Positions 22,784 through 32,534 of a DNA stretch of 64,000 nt are shown here, piece after piece. This stretch comes from Kalmusia sp. IMI 367209 (taxonomy: Eukaryota; Ascomycota; Dothideomycetes; Pleosporales; Didymosphaeriaceae). The stretch spans positions 868,001 to 932,000 of the forward strand of contig JAPEUQ010000001.1 in assembly GCA_027946365.1 (NCBI GenBank), read 5' to 3'. Each line of letters begins with the position of its first letter. Positions within the stretch are counted from its first letter, which is position 1. The position numbers were made by a program, and so were the translations under genes. The notes under the pieces were generated by a model. That model saw only the letters and a program-made list of their open reading frames with translations. It was not told the DNA's origin and did no database searches.

Positions 22784-22873
22784 TTTTAATTTTATAGCTT
22801 ATAAAATAAACGAGTTATAGCTTTTTAAAAAAGGTTAAAAAAAGTATTACTCTTTTTTCGTGTCACCCCACTG
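22784..22873 (-). repeat. Right terminal inverted repeat of the Tc1 element
   Basis: Mirror of the left end: 39 bp perfect at the outer tip, imperfect to about 90 bp. Followed by TA. Confidence 0.9.
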
Positions 22874-22888
22874 TATATAACAAAAAGA

Positions 22889-24148
22889 ATGGCATTGATT
22901 ATCCTACTGAGCATTTCAATCTTTTTGAAATCGTCTTTTGCCCAATTTCCATCCACATGTCCCGCACCATTGCCTCAAAATGCCACCATAGGCATTTGTC
23001 CAACAGACTTTACAATTATCGGTCCCCAACTGGAACCTGTGCACGAATCTACCTCCCCACCGACTGGTCTAGCCATAGACCCAAACCTGGTTCTCTATCT
23101 CACGTACCCGCGCAACTCCGGCCCAACACCAAACAACGTTGTTAAATGCACATCGTTCACCACCGAGGAGCCCTGGCCTTCGGCTGACATCCAAAACTGC
23201 ACCGTAGGACAAAACGCGAGCTCCTGTTTCATTAACATTCAAAATGTGGTGCTTGACAGTCTCAACCAGCTCTGGGTAGTGGATTCGGGCATTCCACCCG
23301 GTGCAAAGTCAGCAGTTCAATTCGGCGCAAAGATCATGTCTTTCTCCGTTGAAGGCGAGCTCCTACGCACATATGTTATTCCAGAGGAGCTCTATCATGA
23401 CAAAATGAATGCGAATGATGTCCGCATCAACAACACGCTTGGTGACGGTGGCTATGCATTCATCACCGATGAATCGGACGCCGGCTCTATTCTCTCCGTC
23501 AATCTCGCTACCGGCGCTGCAAACCGTAGACTCTTCAACACAACTTACACCCGCGCCGATGAGGGCTACGTCGGCGTGTACAATGGCCGACCTATCTACA
23601 ACTGGAACGGCACCCGCAAATCTTTCATCACTACGGGATCGGACGGCATTGCACTGGCGTCAGGGAATGTCTATTGGGGTGTGCTCGCGTCGCGCCGCTT
23701 CTATTACGTTTCTCAAGCTGCATTCGTCGACAGGTCGATCTCGGACGAGGAATTGCTAGAATACGTGCAAGACCCTGGACAGTGCGGCACTGAGCAAGCA
23801 GGCCTAACAGCTGACGATAAAGGGCGTGTGTACATAATGGCTAGCGAGCACAACGCTATCTTCTACGTCGACACGCTTCAGTCAGCTGTCAATTATACGG
23901 TGAAGTGGACCCCTCCTGGGAGCGCTAATGCACTAGAGCCGGTACCGCCACAGAACTACGTGGTGAGCACATTGGTGCGCAACGCGCTGATTCAACATGC
24001 CGACAGTGCGGCGATCTGGGATGGCTGGTTGTACTTTTGCACGAATCAGCTTGAACTGAGTCCGGGAAGGCAGTACAACAACGTTGATGCGAGAAAGGGA
24101 CCATTCAGATCGTACAGGATGTGGGTTGGGGCTGGGCCGGCAGTTTGA
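22889..24148 (+). CDS. Secreted yellow/major royal jelly protein-family protein
   Basis: Single exon, 419 aa. The N-terminal signal peptide MALIILLSISIFLKSSFA is followed by a mature start at Q. The body is a six-bladed propeller of the MRJP/yellow family: LAIDPNLVLYLTYPR, VVLDSLNQLWVVDSG, LYHDKMNANDVRIN, YAFITDESDAGSILSVNL, GIALASGNVYWGVLASRRFYYV and LYFCTNQLELSPGRQYNN. Several N-glycosylation sequons occur (NAT, NCT, NAS, NNT, NTT, NGT, NYT). Fungal members are secreted and of unknown activity. The ATG lies only 15 bp after the end of the Tc1 element, so its own promoter has been displaced or replaced. Confidence 0.9.
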   Translation: MALIILLSISIFLKSSFAQFPSTCPAPLPQNATIGICPTDFTIIGPQLEPVHESTSPPTGLAIDPNLVLYLTYPRNSGPTPNNVVKCTSFTTEEPWPSADIQNCTVGQNASSCFINIQNVVLDSLNQLWVVDSGIPPGAKSAVQFGAKIMSFSVEGELLRTYVIPEELYHDKMNANDVRINNTLGDGGYAFITDESDAGSILSVNLATGAANRRLFNTTYTRADEGYVGVYNGRPIYNWNGTRKSFITTGSDGIALASGNVYWGVLASRRFYYVSQAAFVDRSISDEELLEYVQDPGQCGTEQAGLTADDKGRVYIMASEHNAIFYVDTLQSAVNYTVKWTPPGSANALEPVPPQNYVVSTLVRNALIQHADSAAIWDGWLYFCTNQLELSPGRQYNNVDARKGPFRSYRMWVGAGPAV

Positions 24149-25428
24149 TGAATAAAGAACTGGTGGAGGTGGTCGATGTGCTAACAAGGCATATGGCGAT
24201 TCGTATGAAAACGCTTTTCAATGAAACCAAGGTCTGAACCTTAGATTTATGTCAGTGTCTATTGGTACCGCAGCATACAGGCCCAAGGCATTTGTAGTCC
24301 TCTTATGCTATACATGTAACATCTCTTCTCTGAGCCGGGTTCAGGCTCCTATCATGATGTAGGCTAGGTTACAAGATATTTGGTGGCTTATATACCGCAT
24401 GATAAATTGTCAAATAATGCGTTATATTATCCGTCGCTCCAAGAATCAATATAGACACCAACGAGGCAAGGTACGGCGTGGGAGCCAACGCAAGCTGTTC
24501 CCCGTGACTGTATGCAAAGACATTTTACTGGGCGTCACATAAGCCGTGGTGCCGAAGAGCTCTGTATGGCCCAGTCCCTCTGCGTCACTGGAGTGCTGCC
24601 AATTTCTATCTATATGCTCTCACGCTATCTATCCCGATCGCTTTCTCAACGACTGCACAGAGAAATAAGATCATAATCATATCCGCAGGGCATATAAATC
24701 GGCACGGCTTCTTGAGGAGTTGCTAAGTGGGTCCGCCCAGTCCGCCAAACTTCGAATTCGAATAGGATATCTAAGCTTATCCGAAACATATTAGAAGAAC
24801 TCAGCCAACAGCGCGACCGTCGAACAGGTCTGAATCCTGGCCAGTTCTGTACAGGTGGATGGTGCCGGATCGCGCTGCATGGTCGCGACCCGAGGTTGAT
24901 CGCTTCGGCTTGATTGAGCAGGATGACATGGGGTAGGACTTATCGGAGTTGATATTAACAAAGAACGTTGCTTTTGAGTAATGTGTAAAGCAGTCGTGTC
25001 TACGGAAGCCGCGCTCCATTCAGCAACTCGTTGTTCTAGATGAAGCTCTGCTCGTTGCGGGCGTGACTGATGGATCTCAGAAAGTACGTTATGGTGTCTC
25101 CAAAGTGGGTATTAGGAGCCATTTCTATGCTTCTTGTATTGTGATCAGTATCCTGGGTGGGCTCCATGTGAAAGGTGTGAATCGGGTATTGTCCGAATCT
25201 GGTTTAACGTGTGGCACGTGCTGCGCAGCTGTCGCCCGTCAACGGCAGTCGTCATGGCATCAAACTATCTGCCTACGCCGTCACGCTCACCATTCCTCCA
25301 CTGCCCCAACGATCTCTCGCTCTACTGAAGCCTGCTGGAGGTTGATTCACAACACCAAGCTTACGCTTTGATACCTTTGACAGCACGCATATCCGCATTC
25401 TTAGACGCCTTTGATACCCCAAACCGCA
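24149..25428. other. Intergenic region, no gene seen
   Basis: About 1.3 kb between the secreted protein and the Rab gene. Short frames on both strands lack recognisable features; the final few hundred bases must hold the Rab promoter. Confidence 0.5.
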
Positions 25429-26314
25429 ATGGCGGACACATCTTCGCAACCGAAGCCTAGCAGCAGCGTAAAGCTGGTGCTGCTAGGAGAGGCAGCTGTT
25501 GGAAAGGTAGGCGGGGCTTTCGTACTTCGGCAGAACCTTTGCGCGTGGCTGACCATAACTTAGTCGTCTTTGGTGATGCGCTTCGTGAACAACGACTTCC
25601 AAGAGAACAAGGAGCCCACAATAGGAGGTATGTATTGCATACTACCCTTTCATAAATTTCCACATTATTATTATTCATGCATTTAGCTTTGCGACTGGAG
25701 GCTGACACGACGACTGTTTAGCTGCTTTCTTAACTCAGAAATGCAATCTCCCAACGCGAACTATCAAATTCGAAATCTGGGATACCGCTGGCCAAGAACG
25801 CTTCGCCTCTCTCGCCCCCATGTACTACCGCAACGCTCAAGCTGCGCTTGTCGTATACGATATCACGAAGCCATCTTCGCTCACAAAAGCCCAGCACTGG
25901 GTCGCCGAACTACATCGTCAAGCCTCGCCTGGTATCGTCATAGCGCTCGTAGGTAACAAGTCCGATTTGGCAGCAGCAGCCGGAGAGGAGAGTCCGGAAG
26001 ACGCGGATGCTGCACCTGCGGCAGAAGGAGAAGAGGCCAACGAGGATGAGGGTACCGACGCGAGGAGAGTTCCCACAAAGACCGCGAAGGCTTATGCGGA
26101 CGAGGAGGGTCTGCTCTTCTTCGAGACGAGTGCCAAAACTGGTCAGAATGTTGCAGAGGTGTTCACGGCCATCGCAAATGCTATTCCAGAAACCAGCCTC
26201 AAGGGCCCGAGGGGAGTCGGTGGGCAGACAAACCTCGGGGGGCGGCAGGAGGATGCACGGGTGAATCTGGGCAGCGCACGAGCAGAAGGTGCAAAGGAGG
26301 GGTGTGCATGTTAA
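25429..26314 (+). CDS. Rab5-type small GTPase (Ypt5/Vps21)
   Basis: Exons 25429-25506, 25564-25627 and 25722-26314 encode 244 aa. All G-box motifs are present: P-loop GEAAVGKS (20-27), switch I EPTIGAAFLTQK, switch [24 protein letters not shown] and ETSAKT. The APMYYR sequence and the effector loop are diagnostic of Rab5. The C-terminus ends in CAC, a double-cysteine geranylgeranylation motif. Between NKSD and the next strand lies an acidic low-complexity insert of about 35 residues ([17 protein letters not shown]), which enlarges the protein above the usual 210-220 aa. By family knowledge it controls early endosome fusion and vacuolar sorting. Confidence 0.96.
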
Positions 26315-28883
26315 TGTGCGGACAGAGCTGTAATGTTGATGGTGAGCTTGCTCCCAGCTTTTCACAAGAATGTTCCTCCAAGTCCTTCGTGCCAAAGTGC
26401 ATGCTTGGACCCTGTTTTGTTGTATACTTCAGATCCTCCAGCGCAGGAAATGATATATCCTTTTGTGGCGGTTGAGCACTGTCATATTACTTGTTCTGTC
26501 TCCTCGCAGCACATTTTTGTGGCCACTTCAGGACGCATCGAAGGACGCACTGGTAATTTTGACCGCGCTACCATCAGCGTCTATCGCGACCCAGTTTGCA
26601 TGAGCTGGGATATGCTGGACAAGGCCACGGATGGTGTCGACGGAAGCTAGGCTCGCCGAGGGCCTCGAAGGCGTAGCACAACGTCAAAGAAACGGCTGTC
26701 CCTCGTCTGGATCTCACCGGAGACTGCATCATTGTCTGTCGCATTGATTACATTGGTACTCGCAGAAGATGTGGATATCCGTGCGCTTTCCAATTGCGAC
26801 AATAAGTCACGAGCGGATTAATTGATGACATAATGTCGTACACTAGTCGCCAACGTCTGGGAAATCCCGCGGTTTCAAAGGTTTCAGAGCGCTGTTTCGT
26901 TGGCAGTCGAGCCGGTGCGGATCTAATCGCCATATTTCATTTTCTGAGAACATGCATTCCCACATCTGACGTCATCTCTAGTGGAGGTGAAACTTGTTGC
27001 GCGGCGACTTCAAAGCTAGCGTCCGCAGCACACCTGCTAACGGGGTTCAATTCCTTGCAATCCGAAGGAACTGGCAGAAGGCAGGGCATGGTATACCCAC
27101 GAGGCGACACCAGGAACAGGCTGCCGGGAAGTATTCGATCACGGCTTGACAGTGTAGGTATACGCGGGCTGGACAGGTTGACAAAGCGCATAGCTTCGCA
27201 GCCTTCGCATTCAGGCACACACGCATGACCACAGCCGGAGCTTCAGACAAGCGGCGAAGCCTCGCGGTCGAGCTTATCCGGCGCCTTGGATTGACGGAAG
27301 TTCGCCCTAGCCAACAGGCAGTTAGAGTGGACCCCCTCAGCAGCTGCAGGTGGATAGACGACCTCACGACTAAATGGTTCTAGCCGCGTCCTCGCACAGC
27401 AGGTCGGATATTGGAAGTGCAGCGCGCGGTCTTGGATTCGCAATCGGAGCCGGCATGTATGCAACCTTGTAACACCGAACGCTCAGTAGCGACTGTTGGG
27501 ACGATTCTCGACCTCCGAGGGCGGCGGCACAATGGCAGAGGGGATGGCGCTGGAAGCCGCTCGAGGCATGAATGACTTGCATGAGCGCAAACAACGAGAC
27601 ACGGCAATTTCCCACTTTGCGATGCCACCCTGGCGGCAACCCCACGACCAGCTCGGTGTGAGGAGAAGGGCTGCTCTAGCGCAACCACTATGCACAGACG
27701 CATGGGGCCGATCTCGATGGCGACAGGTGGAGGGAGGGTCCAGCCAAGCATGGCCACAGACTGGCCGTTTGGCGTCGGCAGCCACAGCAGCAGAAGAGAT
27801 GGAATTGGAGGTCGGGAATCTGCATCTGCTCTCGCTGCACAGAGCAGCCGTTCCCCACGAGGGTGATCTCCGCGCTGCTCGCTGCTGTGAGCGGCAGCGA
27901 GCGGCAGCGATCGCTGGCGCCAGTGAAGCCATCGCCAGACTCCGCTGGGGTCCCGGTGATCCGCGGCGGTGCACGCTTGGGCCAGGCCGCAAAAGGTGAT
28001 CGGCATGCCGTCCCAAAGCGGATGGGCTTTATCGCGGCGTTCGAATCACAGGGTGGAGGCGCTGCGCTGGGTATCGCGGGACGCTCTCTAGCGGCACGCC
28101 TGCGTTGAAGCCAGGCACCTCCTGCGCAAGTCCCAGGGGGACAGCCGGGACAGCCAGCGTAGCTCGTCGACAGCGCGGCGACGACGGTCGGCGCTGGCAA
28201 ACGCGCTGAAACATGTCATCATGGCCGTGGGCGGCTCATTTGCGGGCAGCCAGTGACGCCCATTATAGCAACACGCCGGATCCTGGTCTGCCTCCATCAG
28301 CCACAGTGCGCCGTACCTCTCTGGGCGTCGCGGCCGGCCCTATCATGATCACGCTGCGCTAGCCGCTTGCTGCGCGACAGAGGCGCCAGCTGACCAAGAG
28401 GAGCACCAGATGCTCTCGCCGCCTCGTGCTCTCCTCGCAATAAATATTTCCGTGGCAGCTGCTGCGGCGCATCACTGCACACACTTGCACGCACCCCCCC
28501 GCCCGCTCCACGCCTCGCTGTCCCATTCCGCTGAGCCTGGTCGCCGTCGGAGTTCCTCCAAAGGCGCCTGCATGCGAAACGATCCGGCCAGCGTGTAACG
28601 CATCGAAAGAGGGGTCCACATTCCACATAATTTTGTGAACAGCAACCGAACTGCACAACTCCACCCACACCATACCTGTCTAGCTGCCCGCTCCCCCAGC
28701 TGCCCTCCTCCACATCGCATCGCTACTCTCACTCGCACAGCTCGGATCGCGTCGGCTCATTCCACGCTCACTTCCGCCCGAGCACAAAAGTCTCCGATCC
28801 CCGGGGCTGTGTTATTTTTTGATCGGACAGCTCGCTTGCCCTGACGTACAAAGAAGCAGAGTCGCGGACTGGCCTAGCCTACC
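26315..28883. other. Long non-coding interval, partly GC-rich
   Basis: About 2.6 kb. From about 27,480 to 28,860 it is GC-rich, with open frames on both strands and in several frames at once that are Arg/Ala/Pro-rich and unlike proteins. A 10-bp unit (GAGCGGCAGC) is tandemly repeated near 27,891-27,910. The last kilobase contains pyrimidine tracts (for example a seven-C run at 28,493) typical of a fungal promoter or long leader. I take it as the promoter and 5' leader of the downstream C2H2 regulator plus unassigned DNA. Confidence 0.5.
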
Positions 28884-30401
28884 ATGACCGTCATCAAGGC
28901 ACGCATTTCCCTTTGACACTTCTTTATTGTGTGCAATTGCTTGCTAACACGCCTCTCCACCACAGGAACCCATCTCCGTCCGCCCCTCGAGCCAGCACCG
29001 GCACTCGAGCAACATGGCTGGCTCCCTCCCCATGTCGCGTCCGCACTCGCACTCGCTGTCCGTGGGCTCAATGAACCCGGCACATCGCGTCACTCGTCGA
29101 AAGAGCATGAGTTCGACGGCCGCCAGCAACATCGCAGCCATAGCTGCGGCGGCCAAGGGCATGTCTGGAGCGCCGCTGGAAGGCACCGGTGCCGCACGAC
29201 GACCTTCGAAGCCTGCCGCGCAGTTTCGGGGCCCCAGTATGAGCATGATACCCTCCATGGCCTCGAGCGTTCCGAGCAATGGCTCTGCGTTTGGCCCTGG
29301 CAGCTACGGTGCGGCTGCCAAGACTGAGGCCGTCGCCGATGGACCGCCACTGGCCGCGATACCTGACAACGAGAAGGGCAATTCTAAATCTAGGGTTCGC
29401 CGTGCGAGCGAGGGTTCTCGCCTGGGCAAAGGCGAGGGCAAGCGCACAAGTGGTAGCGAATTGAGATGTGAAAAATGTGGGAAAGGATACAAGCACAGCA
29501 GTTGTCTCACCAAGCACCTGTCAGTCGCCCCGAGTAGACCCCTTTCCCACACACTTTCACGGCTCAGGACGAATGCCCTGCTCTCACTCTGCATCGCTAG
29601 GTGATTTGTTTGAACTTGCGTTGACTTTTTTGATTTAGTTGGGAGCACACGCCCGAGTGGCAGTACACATCTAAGCTGCTCATCTCTAAGCACCAACAGG
29701 TGCAGCTGCTCGAGGCAGCCTCTGTACTCATTGCCATGAATGCAGAGGGCGACAGCGACCATTCCTCGCCCTCGCCACCCGCTTCTGGGTCGTCCGACTT
29801 GCGTGACGATTTGAGCTCCGCCGATACTACCCCGCCCCCGCAACTTGACGATCACGCCGTGGGATCCTTTCCCCGCGCCCATTACGCCAGTCGCTCAACG
29901 AAGCGCTATTCGGCCAACAGCTCAGCCTACAGCCAGTCATACCAGTCCACCGTCTTTTCTGACAACGGTCAAAACGGCCACTACCGCCATTGGAGCAACG
30001 TGTCTGATCGACCCACCACCTCAGGCACCTCGGTCGCCGGTTCGTATCACGATGATGAGAACGACCAGGCAGACCTTGCGGCCGCTGTCGGTCTGTTGAG
30101 CTGCTCCTACGGCACGCCCAAATCTGGTCCCGTCGCCCTCCCACCCGATGTTCCACCCGTCCCACCGCTGCCAGCCAAATTCCTCGACTACGGCAACGGC
30201 CTGTCGATATCGGGCAGCACCACGGTAACTGCGCAGCAATCGAGTCTTCGTGGCAACCATCGCTACCACCTCGAAAACAAAGACGTCGACATGGACGACG
30301 AGAGCTTCGCAGATGAAGACGACTTCCGCCACTCCAATTCTCGCAGTCGTGGGCGCGCTGAGGATGATGACGACGCCTTTTTCGGCAGGATGGAAGAATG
30401 A
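28884..30401 (+). CDS. C2H2 zinc-finger regulator
   Basis: The firm part is exons 29014-29519 and 29639-30401, 422 aa. A Ser-rich, low-complexity N-terminus leads to one zinc finger split by the intron: Cys152, Cys155, His168 and His172 in LRCEKCGKGYKHSSCLTKHL then WEHTPEW. The downstream region has acidic and Ser-rich stretches, GLLSCSYGTPKSGPV, PPDVPPVPPLPAKFL and a C-terminal DDDAFFGRMEE. A plausible extra first exon (ATGACCGTCATCAAG, 28884-28898) would join GAACCC at 28966 through a GC-AG intron and add MTVIKEPISVRPSSQHRHSSN in frame; otherwise translation starts at 29014. A single-finger protein of this type is probably nuclear. The target is unknown. Confidence 0.82.
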
Positions 30402-32534
30402 CGTTCGCTCCCAAGCACGTTAACGTCCGCCACGAGTACAATGATCTTGCCGTTCTTCTTGTTTTCATTTCGCTTTTCCGGCCTGTAACAAACAATTAGC
30501 AATGTAGCGATCTATCTCCGCAGACACTACCAGCACCCCTTTCCGCAGCACCGATGAGAGGGTCGTCTTTCAACGTCGCATCCTCGAGGTTAAAGCTTCG
30601 GATTGATCCGGGCCGGTTTCCACTTGTACCGTCTTGCGTCGAGAGCCTCACCATATACCACCATCTACCGGAGTTTTCTCTCACTTTTAATCTTCTCTTG
30701 ACATCTCTCTTTACCTATAGCCACCTACAAAGCCATCTATAAACCACACAACATTCTTCTTTCCGAAATCTGGGGACGAGAGTGGATTGGAGAATTCTTT
30801 CACTTTGGGAGTTAGGGATGGGACGCATCTGGGTGATGCGGCTCCTTGATCCCGGGTTTCGGCCACCCTGTATGTACCCGGCTGAAGGCGAGGGAGAGGA
30901 TTTGAAAGGGACGATATATGTGACGGATGTGACATGTAGGAAATTAAGCTTCTGAACATTGCTGCTCAAATTTGAATGAAATGTGAGACATCGATGTTGA
31001 TGTTCTGGCTGACGGAAGATAGGAAATTACTGGACAGAGGGGTGCAAGAAAGAGGAATTGAGCCGGGGCGCGGACTGCTTGATATCGGAAGGTGGTGTAG
31101 GGGAAGGTAAGACGACGGCGCTAGGCAGCCTTCAAAGTAGTTTCCACGACCGACCTACCTTCCCGCTTCCCCTCGCCCGCACTTGCACTCGCGTTCCACA
31201 CCCGGCGCCGAACACTTGCGTAAACGCTTCTCAACCCACGATCCACGTCTCAAAATGTAACCCTAAAAATTAAACCTGCATCTCATCCCAAAGCGTACCA
31301 TCTCTTCTCCCAATGTCGTACAAAACCGCCGATCATGCTAAGTCTGCGAAACTTCAAAATGCAGGAGAACGAGCGACGACGAGGGTGGGATAGGAGGGGC
31401 ATGAGGATGATTATATAGCAAGAGGGGAGCACAACACACGTCATTTGTGGAATACCATGGGCACGGGAGGGCTGCGTGCGAAACGTGGGTGGGAGATGGC
31501 GATCTGCGCGTATGACGACAGAGATCGTCGGTGTCGCAGAACCAGCGGGCGGGCGAGGGTTGCGGATCGGAACGACTTCACCACCGTATCAGGATCCGCG
31601 ATGTTCGAAAAAGGCATTGTGAAAGCTCTTGTGTATGAGCCTTGGAAAAAGAAGAGATAGTCTTGTTTGGTGGGGGTTGACTTTGAGATAAAGAACTGGG
31701 CGCGCCAGCATGTGAAGAGGCGGGATCGAGATTGCAGAGGGATGATCGAGAGATTACAATTCGGTACGCGACATGTGGGATTCCGTATGGAGCCGTATCT
31801 TCCGTGGTAGATTGGTGCCAGATGGGCGTGTTGGGTCGACGCATTTGGTATAGGGTAGTGTACATTGACGGAAGAACTTGAAGAGTGGTAGAGGAGCCGA
31901 ACTCCAACGACAGGTCATCGACGATGCAAAATGGATCTTCTGCGCACGAGAGGCAAACTGGAGGTATGTGTCTCTGGGCTTTGCATTGTGATGACACACT
32001 TCAAGAAGACCATCAGATGCGAGGATACGGTTTCCATTGAAGTTGTCAGTACTCCACATGTGCTTGACTGTTGATAGGTCCAATCTCAATCAGGATTTTG
32101 AGGTCAGCACTCCTGCTCGAATTTCCAAAAGATGGCGGCAATTGCCATTTGATCTACTGTGTAGTATGGTTAACTTGTACCTTCTGCCTCAGATGGACAA
32201 CGCATATCAGAAGAGTAATCAACGGGAAATAAACACGAGATGCATTGCATCATGAAGAGCATTGACTTCACGATCGACAATAGTAGAGCATTGAGCTCAT
32301 CACAGGTATGAGAAGCCTTGAACCGGTCCTGTCAAGAAATACGTCTATTAGGACTTCTCATTATCCAAGAGTCCTACATGAATGTGTGCACCCAATGTTG
32401 TATTTACATACCAACGCTATCACGTGTCATCTGCAGCTTTGCCCCCTCTCCCACTCTGTGTAACCCGCAATATTAGAACCCAAGAATCAGGCTCCGGAGT
32501 CGTGCTGCAACAGACCTATACCAACAACACCACA
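30402..32534. other. Long intergenic interval, no gene seen
   Basis: About 2.1 kb. Only short, non-protein-like frames occur. The frame of the next gene is open from 32382, but the stretch before 32535 looks like leader. Confidence 0.45.

Larger units (their letters stand above)
20800..22873 (-). mobile_element. Tc1/mariner-type DNA transposon, 2,074 bp, degenerate
   Basis: Both ends carry the same terminal inverted repeat beginning CAGTGGGGTGACACGA, and the element is flanked by TA (20798-20799 and 22874-22875), the target-site duplication of Tc1/mariner elements. The interior is strikingly AT-rich compared with both flanks. A transposase-like coding region lies on the minus strand. AT-richness may reflect repeat-induced point mutation or the element's own composition; few stop codons are present, which argues against heavy mutation. 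It is inserted 15 bp before the ATG of the next gene. Confidence 0.95.

Noticed and set aside
21000..22800. CRISPR-like or satellite array in the AT-rich block
   Set aside because: The AT-rich sequence has no regularly spaced repeats; inverted ends, TA duplication and transposase motifs explain it.
27030..27065. B-box-like GGTTCAATTCC
   Set aside because: No accompanying cloverleaf; chance match.
27380..28200. Several 160-210-codon open frames on both strands in the GC-rich block
   Set aside because: They overlap one another in different frames, have random-looking Arg/Ala/Pro composition and no start or splice context that favours one of them.
32382..32534. Upstream ATG extending the RBR protein by 51 residues
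   Set aside because: The added sequence is not protein-like and the ATG at 32535 has a better leader and begins directly before the first zinc finger.
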